Assembly (NCBI GenBank): GCA_025210345.1 | Contig: JAOARX010000013.1 | Span: 79,135-143,134, forward strand | DNA: 64,000 nt | Source of the DNA: Pelagimonas sp. | GTDB lineage: Bacteria > Pseudomonadota > Alphaproteobacteria > Rhodobacterales > Rhodobacteraceae | Direction: 5' to 3' | In this document: positions 53,754 to 63,473 of the stretch, piece after piece | How the letters are laid out: each line of letters starts with the position of its first letter | Position numbering within the stretch: the stretch's first letter is position 1 | Made by a program: the position numbers and the translations under genes | The notes under the pieces: generated by a model | Databases searched by the model: none | What the model was told of the DNA's origin: nothing | Seen by the model: the letters and a program-made list of their open reading frames with translations, nothing else

Positions 53754-54914
53754 ATGGCAGTCGTGAACCGGATTGCAGGCTTTGCCGATGAGATGGCCGC
53801 CTGGCGCAGGCATCTGCACATGCATCCAGAATTGGCGCTTGATTGCCACGAGACAGCGGCCTTTGTGGTGGAGCGCCTGAAAGAGTTCGACGTGGATGAA
53901 ATCCATCCGGGAATCGCCACTTCGGGTGTCGTGGCGGTGATCAACGGCAAGGGGGACGGGCCGGTGACGGGCTTGCGTGCGGATATGGATGCCCTGCCCA
54001 TGACCGAAGAAACAGGCGCCGAATGGGCCAGCACCGTGCCCGGGCGGATGCACGCCTGTGGCCACGACGGACATACGGCGATGCTGTTGGGAACCGCGAA
54101 ATACCTCAGCGAGACGCGCAACTTTTCGGGCAAGGTGGTGCTGATCTTTCAGCCCGCCGAAGAAACCATCGGCGGTGGGCGCATTATGGTGCAGGATGAA
54201 AAGATCATGGACCGATTTGGCGTCGAAGAGGTCTATGCCATCCACACCGATCCGTTTTCCGAATTGGGCCAGTTGCGGACCGGTCCGGGGCCGCTTTTGG
54301 CGGCGGTGGATGATTTCAACATCGTGATCAAGGGGAAGGGCGGGCATGCCGCCTATCCGCATGAATGCCACGATCCGCTGCCCTGTCTGTTTGCCCTGGG
54401 GGCGGCGATGCACACGGTTGTGTCCCGCAGCCTCAGCCCGTTCGAATCAACCGTGCTATCGATCACCCAGGCCCATGGTGGGACCGCGATGAACATCATC
54501 CCCGAAGAGGCCGTTCTGTCCGGCACCCTGCGCACGCTGACCCCCGAGGCCCGCGCGCAGGGCGAGAAACGCATTCGCGATCTGGTCGACGGTCACGCCA
54601 AGGCGTTTGACATGCAGATCGAGCTTGATTGGCAGGCGGGCTATCCCCCCACCATCAACCACGCCGCGCAGGCGGGGTTTGCCGCCGATGTTGCGCGCGG
54701 TGTGGCCCGTGACGTGGTGGATGATCTGGCGCCAGAAATGGGCGCCGAGGATTTCTCATATATGCTTGAGGCCCGGCCGGGCGCGTTTTTGTTCCTGGGG
54801 CAGGGTGTGGGACCATCGGTCCACCACCCCAAGTTTGATTTCAACGACGAAGCCGCCCCCGTCGGGGCGAGCTTTTTCGCCCGTTTGATCGAAACACGCC
54901 ACGCTTTGGGCTAG
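53754..54914 (+). CDS. M20-family amidohydrolase (hippurate hydrolase-like)
   Basis: 386 residues from ATG 53754. Metal-binding signs are HMHPELALDCHETA, ADMDALPMTEETG, MHACGHDGHTAML and PAEETIGGGRIM, with a dimerisation domain in the middle. The family removes acyl groups from amino acids (hippurate, N-acetyl amino acids, or plant auxin conjugates). The substrate is unknown. Single gene. Confidence 0.88.
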   Translation: MAVVNRIAGFADEMAAWRRHLHMHPELALDCHETAAFVVERLKEFDVDEIHPGIATSGVVAVINGKGDGPVTGLRADMDALPMTEETGAEWASTVPGRMHACGHDGHTAMLLGTAKYLSETRNFSGKVVLIFQPAEETIGGGRIMVQDEKIMDRFGVEEVYAIHTDPFSELGQLRTGPGPLLAAVDDFNIVIKGKGGHAAYPHECHDPLPCLFALGAAMHTVVSRSLSPFESTVLSITQAHGGTAMNIIPEEAVLSGTLRTLTPEARAQGEKRIRDLVDGHAKAFDMQIELDWQAGYPPTINHAAQAGFAADVARGVARDVVDDLAPEMGAEDFSYMLEARPGAFLFLGQGVGPSVHHPKFDFNDEAAPVGASFFARLIETRHALG

Positions 54915-54956
54915 GATCTGGGGCCATTGGTCGCTTGGCCCCTTGTCTATGGGCGT

Positions 54957-56282
54957 TTATGCGCTGTGCACAAAATGCAGCCTATCAAAGTTTTGCCGCC
55001 ATTGCGCGACCTCTGGCGCAAGCGTTTCCGGGGTGTCCCGTGTGAGCCCCGCGTGGATCAGCGCGGCCAGCCGTGGCATATCCGCCACCTGCATCCCCCA
55101 CCGCGCCAGTTCGGGTGTGCCCAGGCGCAGCCCGTTCATATCCCCGGCAACGGCGGGCAGCGGCAGGCCAATGCCGCAGGCCAGGAACCCGGCCCTGCGC
55201 AGCGCTTTCGAGGCCGCTTGCCCACCGCCAAGGGGCGCGGCCCGCAGCGCGAATTGGTGCGACGCCGTCGCCCCTCCCGCGGTTTCGAACACGGGCGCGC
55301 CAAGGGCCTTTAACTCCTCGGCCAGGGCCACGGACAGGTCCGCCATCTGCTGTGCATAAGCGCCGCCAAAGTCCCGCCAATCCAGCAGGCTGACCGCCAA
55401 AGCGGCTGATTTGGCCGCGTCAAAATTCGCAGTCATTCCGGGAAAGGCAATTGAATCAAGGCGCTGGGCGGTCTCTGCGTCATTGCTGACGATCAGGCCA
55501 CCTGCCGGGCCGCCCAGGCTTTTGTAGGTGCTCATGGTCATCAGATGCGCGCCATGATCCAGCGGATTTTGCCAGAGCCGCCCGGCGATCATCCCGCATT
55601 GATGTGCGGCGTCGAACAACAGTTTGGCCCCCACGGTGTCACAGATCTCGCGGATCTGGGCCACGGGATGTTCGAACAGGTTCAGACTGCCGCCCACGGT
55701 GATCAGCGCCGGTTTGACCTCCTGCGCCAGCGCCTTTAGCGCGGCGGCATCAATGGTATAGCCATCGGTCAGAACCGGCGCGTGGACCGTGTTCAGGCCA
55801 AACAGACCGGCACAGCCCGCAAGGTGATGGGTGACATGACCGCCGATCGCGGCGGGCGGGGCAATGATGGTGTCCCCGGGTTTGCAGGTTGCCATAAAGC
55901 CATAGAGGTTCGCCATCGCCCCCGAGGCCACGCGGATCTCGGCATATTTGGCGTTGAACACCTCGGCCGCCAGCTCTGCGGCGATGACCTCGATCTCTTC
56001 GATGGCCTCTAGTCCCATTTCGTATTTGTCACCGGGATAGCCCAGCGATGGGCGTGACCCGATCCCCGAAGCCAACAGCGCCTCGGCCCGTGGGTTCATC
56101 ACATTGGTGGCCGGGTTGAGGTTAAAGCACTGCTCTTGGTGGATCACGCGGTTCTGATCCGCAAGGTCGGTGATGCGGGTCATCAGCGTGGCGCTGTCTG
56201 AGCGCGCGGTTGTGCTGGCAATCTGAGAAACAAGGGTTTCACAGCTGGCGGGTACCCAGGGGCGGGGGGCGAGATGGGTCAT
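54957..56282 (-). CDS. Serine hydroxymethyltransferase paralogue
   Basis: 441 residues. The SHMT fold is clear (LNPATNVMNPRAEALLASG, SGAMANLYGFMATCKPGD, DAAHQCGMIAGR). The PLP Lys is in MSTYKSLGGPAGG, where housekeeping SHMT has TTTHK, so the residue before the Lys is Tyr rather than His. The active site may therefore favour another amino acid such as 2-methylserine or a beta-hydroxy amino acid. It is divergent from a broken LysR gene, probably its former regulator. Confidence 0.8.
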   Translation of the reverse strand: MTHLAPRPWVPASCETLVSQIASTTARSDSATLMTRITDLADQNRVIHQEQCFNLNPATNVMNPRAEALLASGIGSRPSLGYPGDKYEMGLEAIEEIEVIAAELAAEVFNAKYAEIRVASGAMANLYGFMATCKPGDTIIAPPAAIGGHVTHHLAGCAGLFGLNTVHAPVLTDGYTIDAAALKALAQEVKPALITVGGSLNLFEHPVAQIREICDTVGAKLLFDAAHQCGMIAGRLWQNPLDHGAHLMTMSTYKSLGGPAGGLIVSNDAETAQRLDSIAFPGMTANFDAAKSAALAVSLLDWRDFGGAYAQQMADLSVALAEELKALGAPVFETAGGATASHQFALRAAPLGGGQAASKALRRAGFLACGIGLPLPAVAGDMNGLRLGTPELARWGMQVADMPRLAALIHAGLTRDTPETLAPEVAQWRQNFDRLHFVHSA

Positions 56283-56375
56283 GGTTGGGCTCCTCTTTGG
56301 GACACAGTGGGGGCAGCTGACTTGCCTCGCAAATCAGAAATGATAAAACTTGGGATAGAAAAACTAGGTCTTGAG

Positions 56376-57241
56376 ATGCCGGTCACGCCCAAACGCTCCA
56401 AGGGCCCCCCGTTGAATGCCCTGCGCGCCTTTGAAGCGGCCGCGCGTTATCAGAGCTTTGTTCTGGCGGCAGAAGAGCTGATGGTCTCTCCCGGGGCCAT
56501 TTCACAACATGTGAAGGCGCTGGAGGAGTGGGCAGGCTTGGTGCTTTTTGTGCGCAACGCCAAAGGGGTCCGTCTGTCTCAAGAGGGGCCGCGGATCGCA
56601 CCGAATCTGATCGCAGCCTTTGACCAGCTGGGGCAGGCGGTGCGCGGATTGCAGGATTTATCGCAAAACGCGATCTGCGGATCGCCACTTTGCCCGCGAT
56701 TGCCCAGCTGTGGCTTCCACCGCGCCTGCGCTTGATCCGGGCGGATAATCCGGGGCGATCGGTGCATGTGACCGCGCTGGAGACACCCCCAAATCTGGCC
56801 CGGAACCTGTTTGATCTGTCGATTTTTCTCGAACCCGACGGGGCGGTGGCGCCAAATACGCGCCTATGGCCCGATGAGATCATCGCCGTTTGTGCTCCGG
56901 ATCTGAAAGAGGCCTCCGATTGGACGGCCCTGCCGCGTTTGGTGGATGAAAGCTGGTCTCGGGACTGGGACCTGTGAGAAGCTGCGCACCCCGGTTTTGT
57001 CGGCCAACACCGGGAGGTTTTTCACTATTCTCTTTATAGTCTTGCCCTTGAAGAGGTCAAGGCGGGGGCGGGGATCTTGCTGGGGCATTGCGGCCTGGTT
57101 GATCAGGCTCTGGGTGCGGGCAGTTTGGTCGCGCTGTCCTATGCAGCGGTGCGCACCGGGTCGGTCTGGTGTCTGCGGCGCGCGCAGGGGGGGCAAGACC
57201 CGGATTTGGATCGGGTCGTAACCCATCTAACGGGTGCTTGA
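56376..57241 (+). pseudogene. LysR/GcvA-like regulator, broken by a frameshift and a stop
   Basis: The DNA-binding part is intact (PPLNALRAFEAAARYQSFVLA, AISQHVKALEEWAG). Near 56655-56668, around an AAAA run, the frame must shift by one to reach KRDLRIATLPAIAQLWL, and then TGA at 56975-56977 interrupts DWDL-EAAHPGF, after which coding continues to TGA 57239-57241. Full relatives are about 300 residues. The N-terminal domain may still be made. It faces the SHMT paralogue. Confidence 0.8.
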
Positions 57242-57291
57242 CGCTCTGCGCGATGCGTGGGACCAATCCCCGACAGACAGGAGGCCCGCAC

Positions 57292-58257
57292 ATGGCGCTG
57301 GAAGACGCACAAAAACAGATTGATCATGCCTTTACGCGCGAAGATCTCAAAGGGCCGTCCTTTGAGAACGTCTTTGCCGGCGCGCCCTCGTTTTTGCGGC
57401 GCAAATATACCAAGGATCTGACCGGTGTGGATGTGGCCGTCACGGGGTTGCCCTTTGATCAGGCGGTGACCAACCGTCCGGGCACCCGCCTGGGGCCGCG
57501 CGCGATCCGCGAGGCGTCTTTGCTACAGCCCTGTGATGCGCCCTATGGCTGGGGGTATGATGTGCTGTCGGAATTCGCGATCGCGGATTATGGCGATATG
57601 GCGTTCGATTATGCCGCCCCTTGGGAAATTGTCGACAGGATCACCGAACATGTCGGGGGGATTCTTGCTGCGGGGGCAGGGTGCATTGCGCTGGGCGGAG
57701 ACCATGCGGTGACCCATGGCTGTCTGCGCGCCCATGCCGCCAAACACGGTCCGCTGAGCGTGGTGCAAATTGATGCACACACCGACACATGGGAAGACGA
57801 CGATCCCAAACGTGTCGATCACGGCACCTTCATGCGCAAGGCGGTGGACGAAGGGCTGGTGGATGACACGCGCTCGGTTCAGGTGGGGATCCGTACGGAC
57901 AATCCTGACCCCATGGGGTTTACGATCCTTGACGCGCGCCATGTTCACCGCCAAGGCCCCGAAGCCGTGGCCACCCAGATCAAGCAGATTGTGGGCGACC
58001 ACCCGGTCTATCTGACCTTTGACATCGACGGGCTGGACCCGGCCTTTGCCCCCGGCACAGGCACACCGGTCTGGGGCGGGCTGACCAGCCACCAGGCCGC
58101 GGTCCTGCTGCGGGATCTGGCGGGGATCAATCTTGTGGGCGGTGATGTGGTCGAGGTCTCTCCGCCGTTTGACACCACGGGGGCAACCGCAGTCATGGCG
58201 GCGCATGTCGCAACGGAAATCTTGTCTCTTTGGGGCTGGACGCGTCGTATGGGGTGA
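57292..58257 (+). CDS. Agmatinase-family ureohydrolase
   Basis: 321 residues from ATG 57292, with AGGAGG 8 bases before. Manganese motifs are GGDHAVTHG, DAHTDTWE and TFDIDGLDPAFAPGTGTP. The family splits guanidino groups to give urea: agmatine, guanidinobutyrate or guanidine itself. No urease or polyamine genes are adjacent, so the substrate is open; agmatine is the default. Confidence 0.88.
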   Translation: MALEDAQKQIDHAFTREDLKGPSFENVFAGAPSFLRRKYTKDLTGVDVAVTGLPFDQAVTNRPGTRLGPRAIREASLLQPCDAPYGWGYDVLSEFAIADYGDMAFDYAAPWEIVDRITEHVGGILAAGAGCIALGGDHAVTHGCLRAHAAKHGPLSVVQIDAHTDTWEDDDPKRVDHGTFMRKAVDEGLVDDTRSVQVGIRTDNPDPMGFTILDARHVHRQGPEAVATQIKQIVGDHPVYLTFDIDGLDPAFAPGTGTPVWGGLTSHQAAVLLRDLAGINLVGGDVVEVSPPFDTTGATAVMAAHVATEILSLWGWTRRMG

Positions 58258-58279
58258 CCCCTGATGCGTGGAGAGAAGC

Positions 58280-58681
58280 ATGAAACTCATTTTGATTCTC
58301 ATAGCCCTGTTTGCCGCTTTGGCAGCGTGGATTCGACTTGCCCCCAGTGACCCGGACAAGTGGCACACGAACCCCGATGTGACCGTGGACGAAGACCTGG
58401 AGGGCGGTGTGCGCCGGGTGATCGACGGCAATGCCGACACCCTTGAGCGCCTGCATCAGATCGCGCTTAGCACGCCCAGAACCACAGTGCTGGCAGGCAG
58501 TGTCGAGAGCGGCCTGATCACCTATGTGACCCGTTCAAAGGGCATGGGCTTTCCTGATTACGCCAATGTCGCCCTGCGCGATGGCAAGATCGAAATCTTC
58601 AGCCGCCTGCGATTTGGCAAAAAGGATCTCGGGGTGAACAAGGCCAAGGTCGACGGTTGGCTTGCACAATTGGGGGCCTAG
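58280..58681 (+). CDS. DUF1499-family protein
   Basis: 133 residues with one N-terminal membrane helix (LILILIALFAALAAWI). The DUF1499 pattern is seen in the later ITYVTRSKGMGFPDYANVAL and IFSRLRFGKKDLGVNKAKVD. Function is not known in any organism I can name. 22 bases after the agmatinase-like gene. Confidence 0.8.
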   Translation: MKLILILIALFAALAAWIRLAPSDPDKWHTNPDVTVDEDLEGGVRRVIDGNADTLERLHQIALSTPRTTVLAGSVESGLITYVTRSKGMGFPDYANVALRDGKIEIFSRLRFGKKDLGVNKAKVDGWLAQLGA

Positions 58682-58720
58682 GGCATTGACCCGCGCGGCA
58701 CTTGGGGGCATGACCCTGTC

Positions 58721-59770
58721 ATGATCCCCACAGACCGCCTTCATCACATCAAAGAGCGCCTCGAATATGTCGAGGCCTGCATGTCCCAAGGGGACGGCGA
58801 TATTGCCGCCTTGGGCAAGGAATATTCTGACCTGCGCCCCGTGGTCACCCAGATCGAAGACTGGGAGCAGCTTGTCGCCGATATCGCCGAGGCGGAAGCC
58901 ATGCTTTCAGACCCGGAGATGAAGGAATTGGCCGAGGAAGAGCTGCCCGAATTGCGTGCGCGCCTGCCCGAGGTCGAGCACGCGGTGCAACTGGCGCTGT
59001 TGCCCAAGGACGCCGCGGATGGGCGCCCGGCGATGCTTGAGATCCGTCCGGGGACGGGCGGCGACGAGGCCGCTTTGTTCGCGGGGGATCTGGCACGCAT
59101 GTATCAGCGCTATTGCGAAACGCGCGGATGGACCTGGGATGTGGTCGAAGAAAACGCCAGCGATCTGGGGGGGCTCAAAGAGCTGGTGGTGCGTATTTCC
59201 GGCGATGCGGTCTTTGCGCGGCTCAAATTCGAATCCGGGGTGCACCGGGTTCAGCGCGTGCCCGAAACCGAAAGCGGTGGGCGCATTCATACCTCGGCGG
59301 CAACGGTGGCGGTGCTGCCCGAAGCCGAAGAGGTCGACATTCATATCGACCCCGGCGATATCCGCATCGACACCATGCGCGCGTCCGGTGCGGGGGGGCA
59401 GCACGTGAACACCACCGATTCGGCGGTGCGGATCACCCACCTGCCCAGCGGGATTGTTGTGACCAGCTCAGAGAAATCCCAACACCGCAACCGCGAGATC
59501 GCCATGCAGGTGCTGCGGGCGCGCCTGTTTGATCTGCAACGCCAACAGGCGGATGATGCGCGCTCTGCCGATCGTAAGGCGCAGGTTGGCTCGGGCGATC
59601 GCTCTGAGCGGATTCGCACCTATAACTTTCCCCAGGGCCGCATGACCGATCACCGGATCGGCCTGACGCTTTATAAGCTGGACCAGATCATCTCGGGGGA
59701 TCTGGACGAAATCGTTGACGCGCTGACCGCCGAACATCAGGCGGCGCAACTGGCTGAAATTCAAGGATAA
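58721..59770 (+). CDS. prfA: Peptide chain release factor 1
   Basis: 349 residues. The catalytic GGQ is in [17 protein letters not shown], the recognition domain lies before it, and [17 protein letters not shown] closes the C-terminal part. It ends translation at UAA and UAG. prmC, which methylates the Gln of GGQ, follows 25 bases on. Confidence 0.98.
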   Translation: MIPTDRLHHIKERLEYVEACMSQGDGDIAALGKEYSDLRPVVTQIEDWEQLVADIAEAEAMLSDPEMKELAEEELPELRARLPEVEHAVQLALLPKDAADGRPAMLEIRPGTGGDEAALFAGDLARMYQRYCETRGWTWDVVEENASDLGGLKELVVRISGDAVFARLKFESGVHRVQRVPETESGGRIHTSAATVAVLPEAEEVDIHIDPGDIRIDTMRASGAGGQHVNTTDSAVRITHLPSGIVVTSSEKSQHRNREIAMQVLRARLFDLQRQQADDARSADRKAQVGSGDRSERIRTYNFPQGRMTDHRIGLTLYKLDQIISGDLDEIVDALTAEHQAAQLAEIQG

Positions 59771-59795
59771 GGCCCAGGGGGCCGGGTGGTGCGGA

Positions 59796-60635
59796 ATGCG
59801 CGGATCAGAGCTTCTGGCGGCAGCCACGCGTGAGTTGACCGATGCGGGGGTCCCCGAGGCCGGGCGCGATGCGCGCAAGATTTTGGCCCATGTGCTCAAG
59901 GTGCCGACAGGGCGGTTGACGCTGGTGCTGCCCGAAGAGGTCGACCCGGATCTGACCGTGGTGTTCAACGCCCTGATCGCGCAGCGCGCCGGGCGGGTTC
60001 CGGTCAGCCATCTGATCGGCACACGCATGTTCTATGGTCGGGATTTCAAGGTCACGCCCGATGTGCTGGACCCGCGCCCCGAAACCGAAACCCTGATCGA
60101 AGCGGCCCTGAGCGAACCCTTTGCCAGCGTTCTGGATCTGGGAACCGGAGGCGGGGCGATCTTGCTGACCTTGTTGTCGGAACGGCCGGATGCGGTCGGG
60201 GTGGGCACCGATCTAAGCCACCCGGCGCTGGGCGTCGCCTTTTGGAACCGCAAGGCGCTTGGGCTTGAGGGGCGGGCGATGCTGGAACAGGGGCCGTGGT
60301 ATCAGGCGCTCAACCATCATCACCAAGAGCAATTCGACCTGATCGTCTCGAACCCCCCCTATATCGCGCTGGATGAAATGCAGGGGCTGTCCCCCGAGGT
60401 TCGCGACCACGAACCGCGCATGGCGTTGACCGATGAGGGGGACGGCCTGTCGGCCTATCGCCAGATCGTGGCGGGCTATCGGCCCTTTCTGGCGCCGGGG
60501 GGGCGCTTGATGGTTGAAATCGGCCCGACGCAGGGGCAGCCCGTGGCGCGGATGATGCGCGAGGCCGGGTTGAACGCTGTGCGCGTGGTTCAGGATCTGG
60601 ATGGGCGCGATCGGGTTGTGGCAGGGGCCGCTTAA
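59796..60635 (+). CDS. prmC: Release factor glutamine methyltransferase
   Basis: 279 residues. It has the SAM loop VLDLGTGGGAILLTLL and the NPPYIA motif that holds the target Gln, with an N-terminal helical domain that grips the release factor. Paired with prfA as in most bacteria. Confidence 0.96.
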   Translation: MRGSELLAAATRELTDAGVPEAGRDARKILAHVLKVPTGRLTLVLPEEVDPDLTVVFNALIAQRAGRVPVSHLIGTRMFYGRDFKVTPDVLDPRPETETLIEAALSEPFASVLDLGTGGGAILLTLLSERPDAVGVGTDLSHPALGVAFWNRKALGLEGRAMLEQGPWYQALNHHHQEQFDLIVSNPPYIALDEMQGLSPEVRDHEPRMALTDEGDGLSAYRQIVAGYRPFLAPGGRLMVEIGPTQGQPVARMMREAGLNAVRVVQDLDGRDRVVAGAA

Positions 60636-60866
60636 GCAATTTTACACCCTATTGTGCGCTAAATGACGCATTCTTTGGGATTAAGGCTTGTTTCCGCCCG
60701 GGCGCTGTGGTTAGTCAGTAGCAGTCGGAATGATCAGACCGCATTCGCAGTCTCGACCGACGCCAAGCCAACACATGGTGATCTCAGGGGATGGTGCTGA
60801 AAACGGCGTCAGGCGCTGGGGCTAACATCACCCAACTGTCTGCACTTCAGGCTGGATAACTGAATA

Positions 60867-61544
60867 ATGCGTTCTTCCAAATCCCGTTCGCGGAACAAAA
60901 ATAATCGTAACCGCAATTCGCTGGGCAATGTTGTCAACCGCGTGTTTGACAGCTCGGGCCCCGAAGGCAAGGTGCGCGGCACTCCGCAACAGATTATTGA
61001 CAAATACAACCAGCTCGCGCGCGATGCAACGCTGAGCAACGACCGCGTCGCGGCTGAGAATTTTCAGCAGCACGCCGAACACTATATGCGCCTTTTGTCG
61101 GACGCGCAGCGCGAACAAGAAGCCCGTCGTGAGCAACAAGAGCGCGACAACCGCGAGCGTCAGGCACAAAGGGATCGTGATCGCGCGCAACGTGAGGCCC
61201 AGCAGGCCGAAGCGGCCCAGGCGGATCAGCCCGATGGCGCGCCCATGGCGACAGATGCCCCTCAGCCTGTCGTGATGGACCCGCGCGAAAGCGAAGAGGC
61301 TGCGATTGTGGAAACGCCCGAGGCCAAGGCCGAAAGCAAACCCCGCAAGCCCCGCGCGCCACGCAAACCGAAGGCCGAAGCCGCACCCACGGATGAGCAA
61401 ACCGCGGACACGCAAGAGGCGCAGGCAGAAAAGCCTAAAAAGCCCCGTGCCCCGCGCAAGCCCCGCAAACCGGCCGCCGAGCCTGCCGCCGATGCACCGG
61501 CAGAATTGCCCCTGGAAACACCGGCAGCGGATTCCGCCGAATAA
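60867..61544 (+). CDS. DUF4167-domain protein
   Basis: 225 residues. The basic, Asn/Arg-rich start (RSRNKNNRNRN) and the following helical region (IDKYNQLARDATLSNDRVAA, NFQQHAEHYMRLL) are DUF4167, found after prmC across Alphaproteobacteria. The rest is a coiled, then Lys/Pro/Ala-rich disordered tail with KPRKPRAPRKPK-type repeats that resemble nucleic-acid binding tails. Likely an RNA- or DNA-linked protein; role unproven. Confidence 0.85.
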   Translation: MRSSKSRSRNKNNRNRNSLGNVVNRVFDSSGPEGKVRGTPQQIIDKYNQLARDATLSNDRVAAENFQQHAEHYMRLLSDAQREQEARREQQERDNRERQAQRDRDRAQREAQQAEAAQADQPDGAPMATDAPQPVVMDPRESEEAAIVETPEAKAESKPRKPRAPRKPKAEAAPTDEQTADTQEAQAEKPKKPRAPRKPRKPAAEPAADAPAELPLETPAADSAE

Positions 61545-61597
61545 GTCAGGCTTTACGCAAGCCAAGCCCGACCTATCAAACAAAAAGCATATCAAAC

Positions 61598-61628
61598 AAA
61601 AGCGCAGCTGGATCGGCTGCGCTTTTTG
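61598..61628. terminator. Bidirectional terminator between DUF4167 gene and rsmA
   Basis: A stem AAAGCGCAGC / GCTGCGCTTT with a 7-base loop, a T-run after and an A-run before, so it serves both convergent genes. Confidence 0.9.
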
Positions 61629-61632
61629 CATG

Positions 61633-62469
61633 TTATTCGAGGGTTCTGGCCAAGGCGCAGAAGGCCTCAAGCGGCACTTGCTCTGCGCGTTCCGTGGGTT
61701 GAATACCAGCGGACAAGAGGCGGTCTTCGATATCGGGTGCCAGCCCCTTCAAAGAGGCGCGCAGCATCTTGCGGCGCTGGTTGAAGGCCTTGGCCACGAC
61801 CCGCTCTAACAGGTGTGCCTTGGCAGGAAAGCGGGGCTGGGGCAGCGCGGTCAGATGGACCACGGCTGAGTGGACCTTGGGCGGCGGGGAAAAGGCTTCG
61901 GGTGGCAAGGTCAGCGCGATATGCGCTTCGGCGCGCCACTGCGACAAAATCGCGAGACGGCCATAGGCCTTGGATCCCGGCTCGGCGGTGATGCGCTGCG
62001 CCACCTCTTTTTGAAACATCAGCGTGAGAGACGACCAGAACGGCGGCCATTCATCCGGTGTCAGCCAGCGGATCAACAGTTCGGTGCCGACATTGTAAGG
62101 CAGGTTGGCACAGATCGCGATGGGCGGTGTCAGATGCGCCAGAGGGTCAATTTCCAACGCGTCCCCTTGCAGGACGGAAAACCGGTCGGGATGGGCCTGT
62201 TGGATTTCGGTCAGGGCAGGCAGGCAGCGCGGGTCTTTTTCAATCGCCAGAACGCGGCGCGCGCCTTCGGCCAGCAATCCGCGGGTCAACCCACCCGGGC
62301 CCGGCCCCACTTCGATCACATCGGTCTGGGACAGGTCTCCGGCAATCCGGGCAATCCGCGCCGTGAGGTTCAGATCCAGCAAAAAGTTCTGTCCCAGCGC
62401 CTTGCGGGCCGAAAGCTGATGGCGCGCGATCACGTCGCGCAGCGGGGGAAGATCGTCGATTTGGCTCAT
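61633..62469 (-). CDS. rsmA: 16S rRNA adenine dimethyltransferase
   Basis: 278 residues. It shows [20 protein letters not shown], the SAM site [14 protein letters not shown] and [14 protein letters not shown]. It dimethylates A1518 and A1519 of 16S rRNA late in assembly. It follows pdxA by 17 bases in the conserved surA-pdxA-rsmA order. Confidence 0.97.
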   Translation of the reverse strand: MSQIDDLPPLRDVIARHQLSARKALGQNFLLDLNLTARIARIAGDLSQTDVIEVGPGPGGLTRGLLAEGARRVLAIEKDPRCLPALTEIQQAHPDRFSVLQGDALEIDPLAHLTPPIAICANLPYNVGTELLIRWLTPDEWPPFWSSLTLMFQKEVAQRITAEPGSKAYGRLAILSQWRAEAHIALTLPPEAFSPPPKVHSAVVHLTALPQPRFPAKAHLLERVVAKAFNQRRKMLRASLKGLAPDIEDRLLSAGIQPTERAEQVPLEAFCALARTLE

Positions 62470-62486
62470 GTCGGGTCCGGTTTGGA

Positions 62487-63473
62487 TCAGCGCGCCAGTC
62501 TGGCCGCGAGTTTCAGCGCCTCGATGGTCGAGGTCGGATTGGCAAGCCCCTGTCCTGCGATGTCAAAGGCGGTTCCGTGATCCGGCGAGGTGCGGGTAAA
62601 GGGCATGCCGAGGGTCAGATTGACCCCTCGGTCGAAGTCCAGGGTCTTGATCGGGATCAGGGCCTGATCGTGATACATGCAGATCGCCGCATCATAGCCC
62701 GCGCGCGCGCGCGCATGGAACATGGTGTCGGCAGGCAGGGGGCCACGCAGGTCCATGCCCTCGCGGCGCAGCTGGTCCAGCACCGGGGCGATGATCTTGA
62801 TGTCTTCGTGGCCCATGCGCCCGCCTTCGCCCGCGTGGGGGTTCAAACCCGCCACCGCAAGGCGCGGAGTGTCGAGGCCAAACTGGGTCTGCATCGCTTG
62901 ATGCGTGATGCGAATCCGACGCTCAAGCAATTCGGCCGTCAGTGCCTGGGGCACCTCGGCCAGCGCAATGTGAATGGTGACCGGCACCACCCGGAGCTGA
63001 TCCGATGCCAGCATCATCACCACGTCCTCGGCGCCGGAAAGCGCGGCTAGGAATTCCGTGTGGCCGGGGTAGGCAAACCCGGCCCCCTCCGCCAGCGCCT
63101 GTTTGTGGATCGGCAGCGTGGTCAGCGCGGAACAGGCCCCCGACTGCACCAGAGCAACGCCGCGTTCGATGGCGGCAAGGACCCCCTTGGCTTGGGCCGG
63201 TTGGGCGGTTCCCGGAACACGGGGGCCCTCAAACGGGACCGACAAAACCGGAAGTGCCTGCGCGGCAAAGTCCAGGGCTTGGGCCGGATCGTCCAGAACA
63301 TGGTGAGGCACCGAACCGGGCAGATGCGAGGGGTCCCCCAACAGCACAAAGGGAAGATCGCCGCGCAGGGCGTCCCACGCGGCTTCTGCCAGTTCAGGCC
63401 CAATGCCAGAAGGCTCACCGCAGGTCAGGGCAATGGGGGCGGTCGTGGGCCGCCCCAGCGCGGTCTGGGTCAT
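62487..63473 (-). CDS. pdxA: 4-hydroxythreonine-4-phosphate dehydrogenase
   Basis: 328 residues. It begins with [13 protein letters not shown]. The metal His residues are in [19 protein letters not shown] and [11 protein letters not shown]. It oxidises 4-phosphohydroxy-threonine in vitamin B6 synthesis. The start overlaps the surA stop by 4 bases. Confidence 0.97.
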   Translation of the reverse strand: MTQTALGRPTTAPIALTCGEPSGIGPELAEAAWDALRGDLPFVLLGDPSHLPGSVPHHVLDDPAQALDFAAQALPVLSVPFEGPRVPGTAQPAQAKGVLAAIERGVALVQSGACSALTTLPIHKQALAEGAGFAYPGHTEFLAALSGAEDVVMMLASDQLRVVPVTIHIALAEVPQALTAELLERRIRITHQAMQTQFGLDTPRLAVAGLNPHAGEGGRMGHEDIKIIAPVLDQLRREGMDLRGPLPADTMFHARARAGYDAAICMYHDQALIPIKTLDFDRGVNLTLGMPFTRTSPDHGTAFDIAGQGLANPTSTIEALKLAARLAR

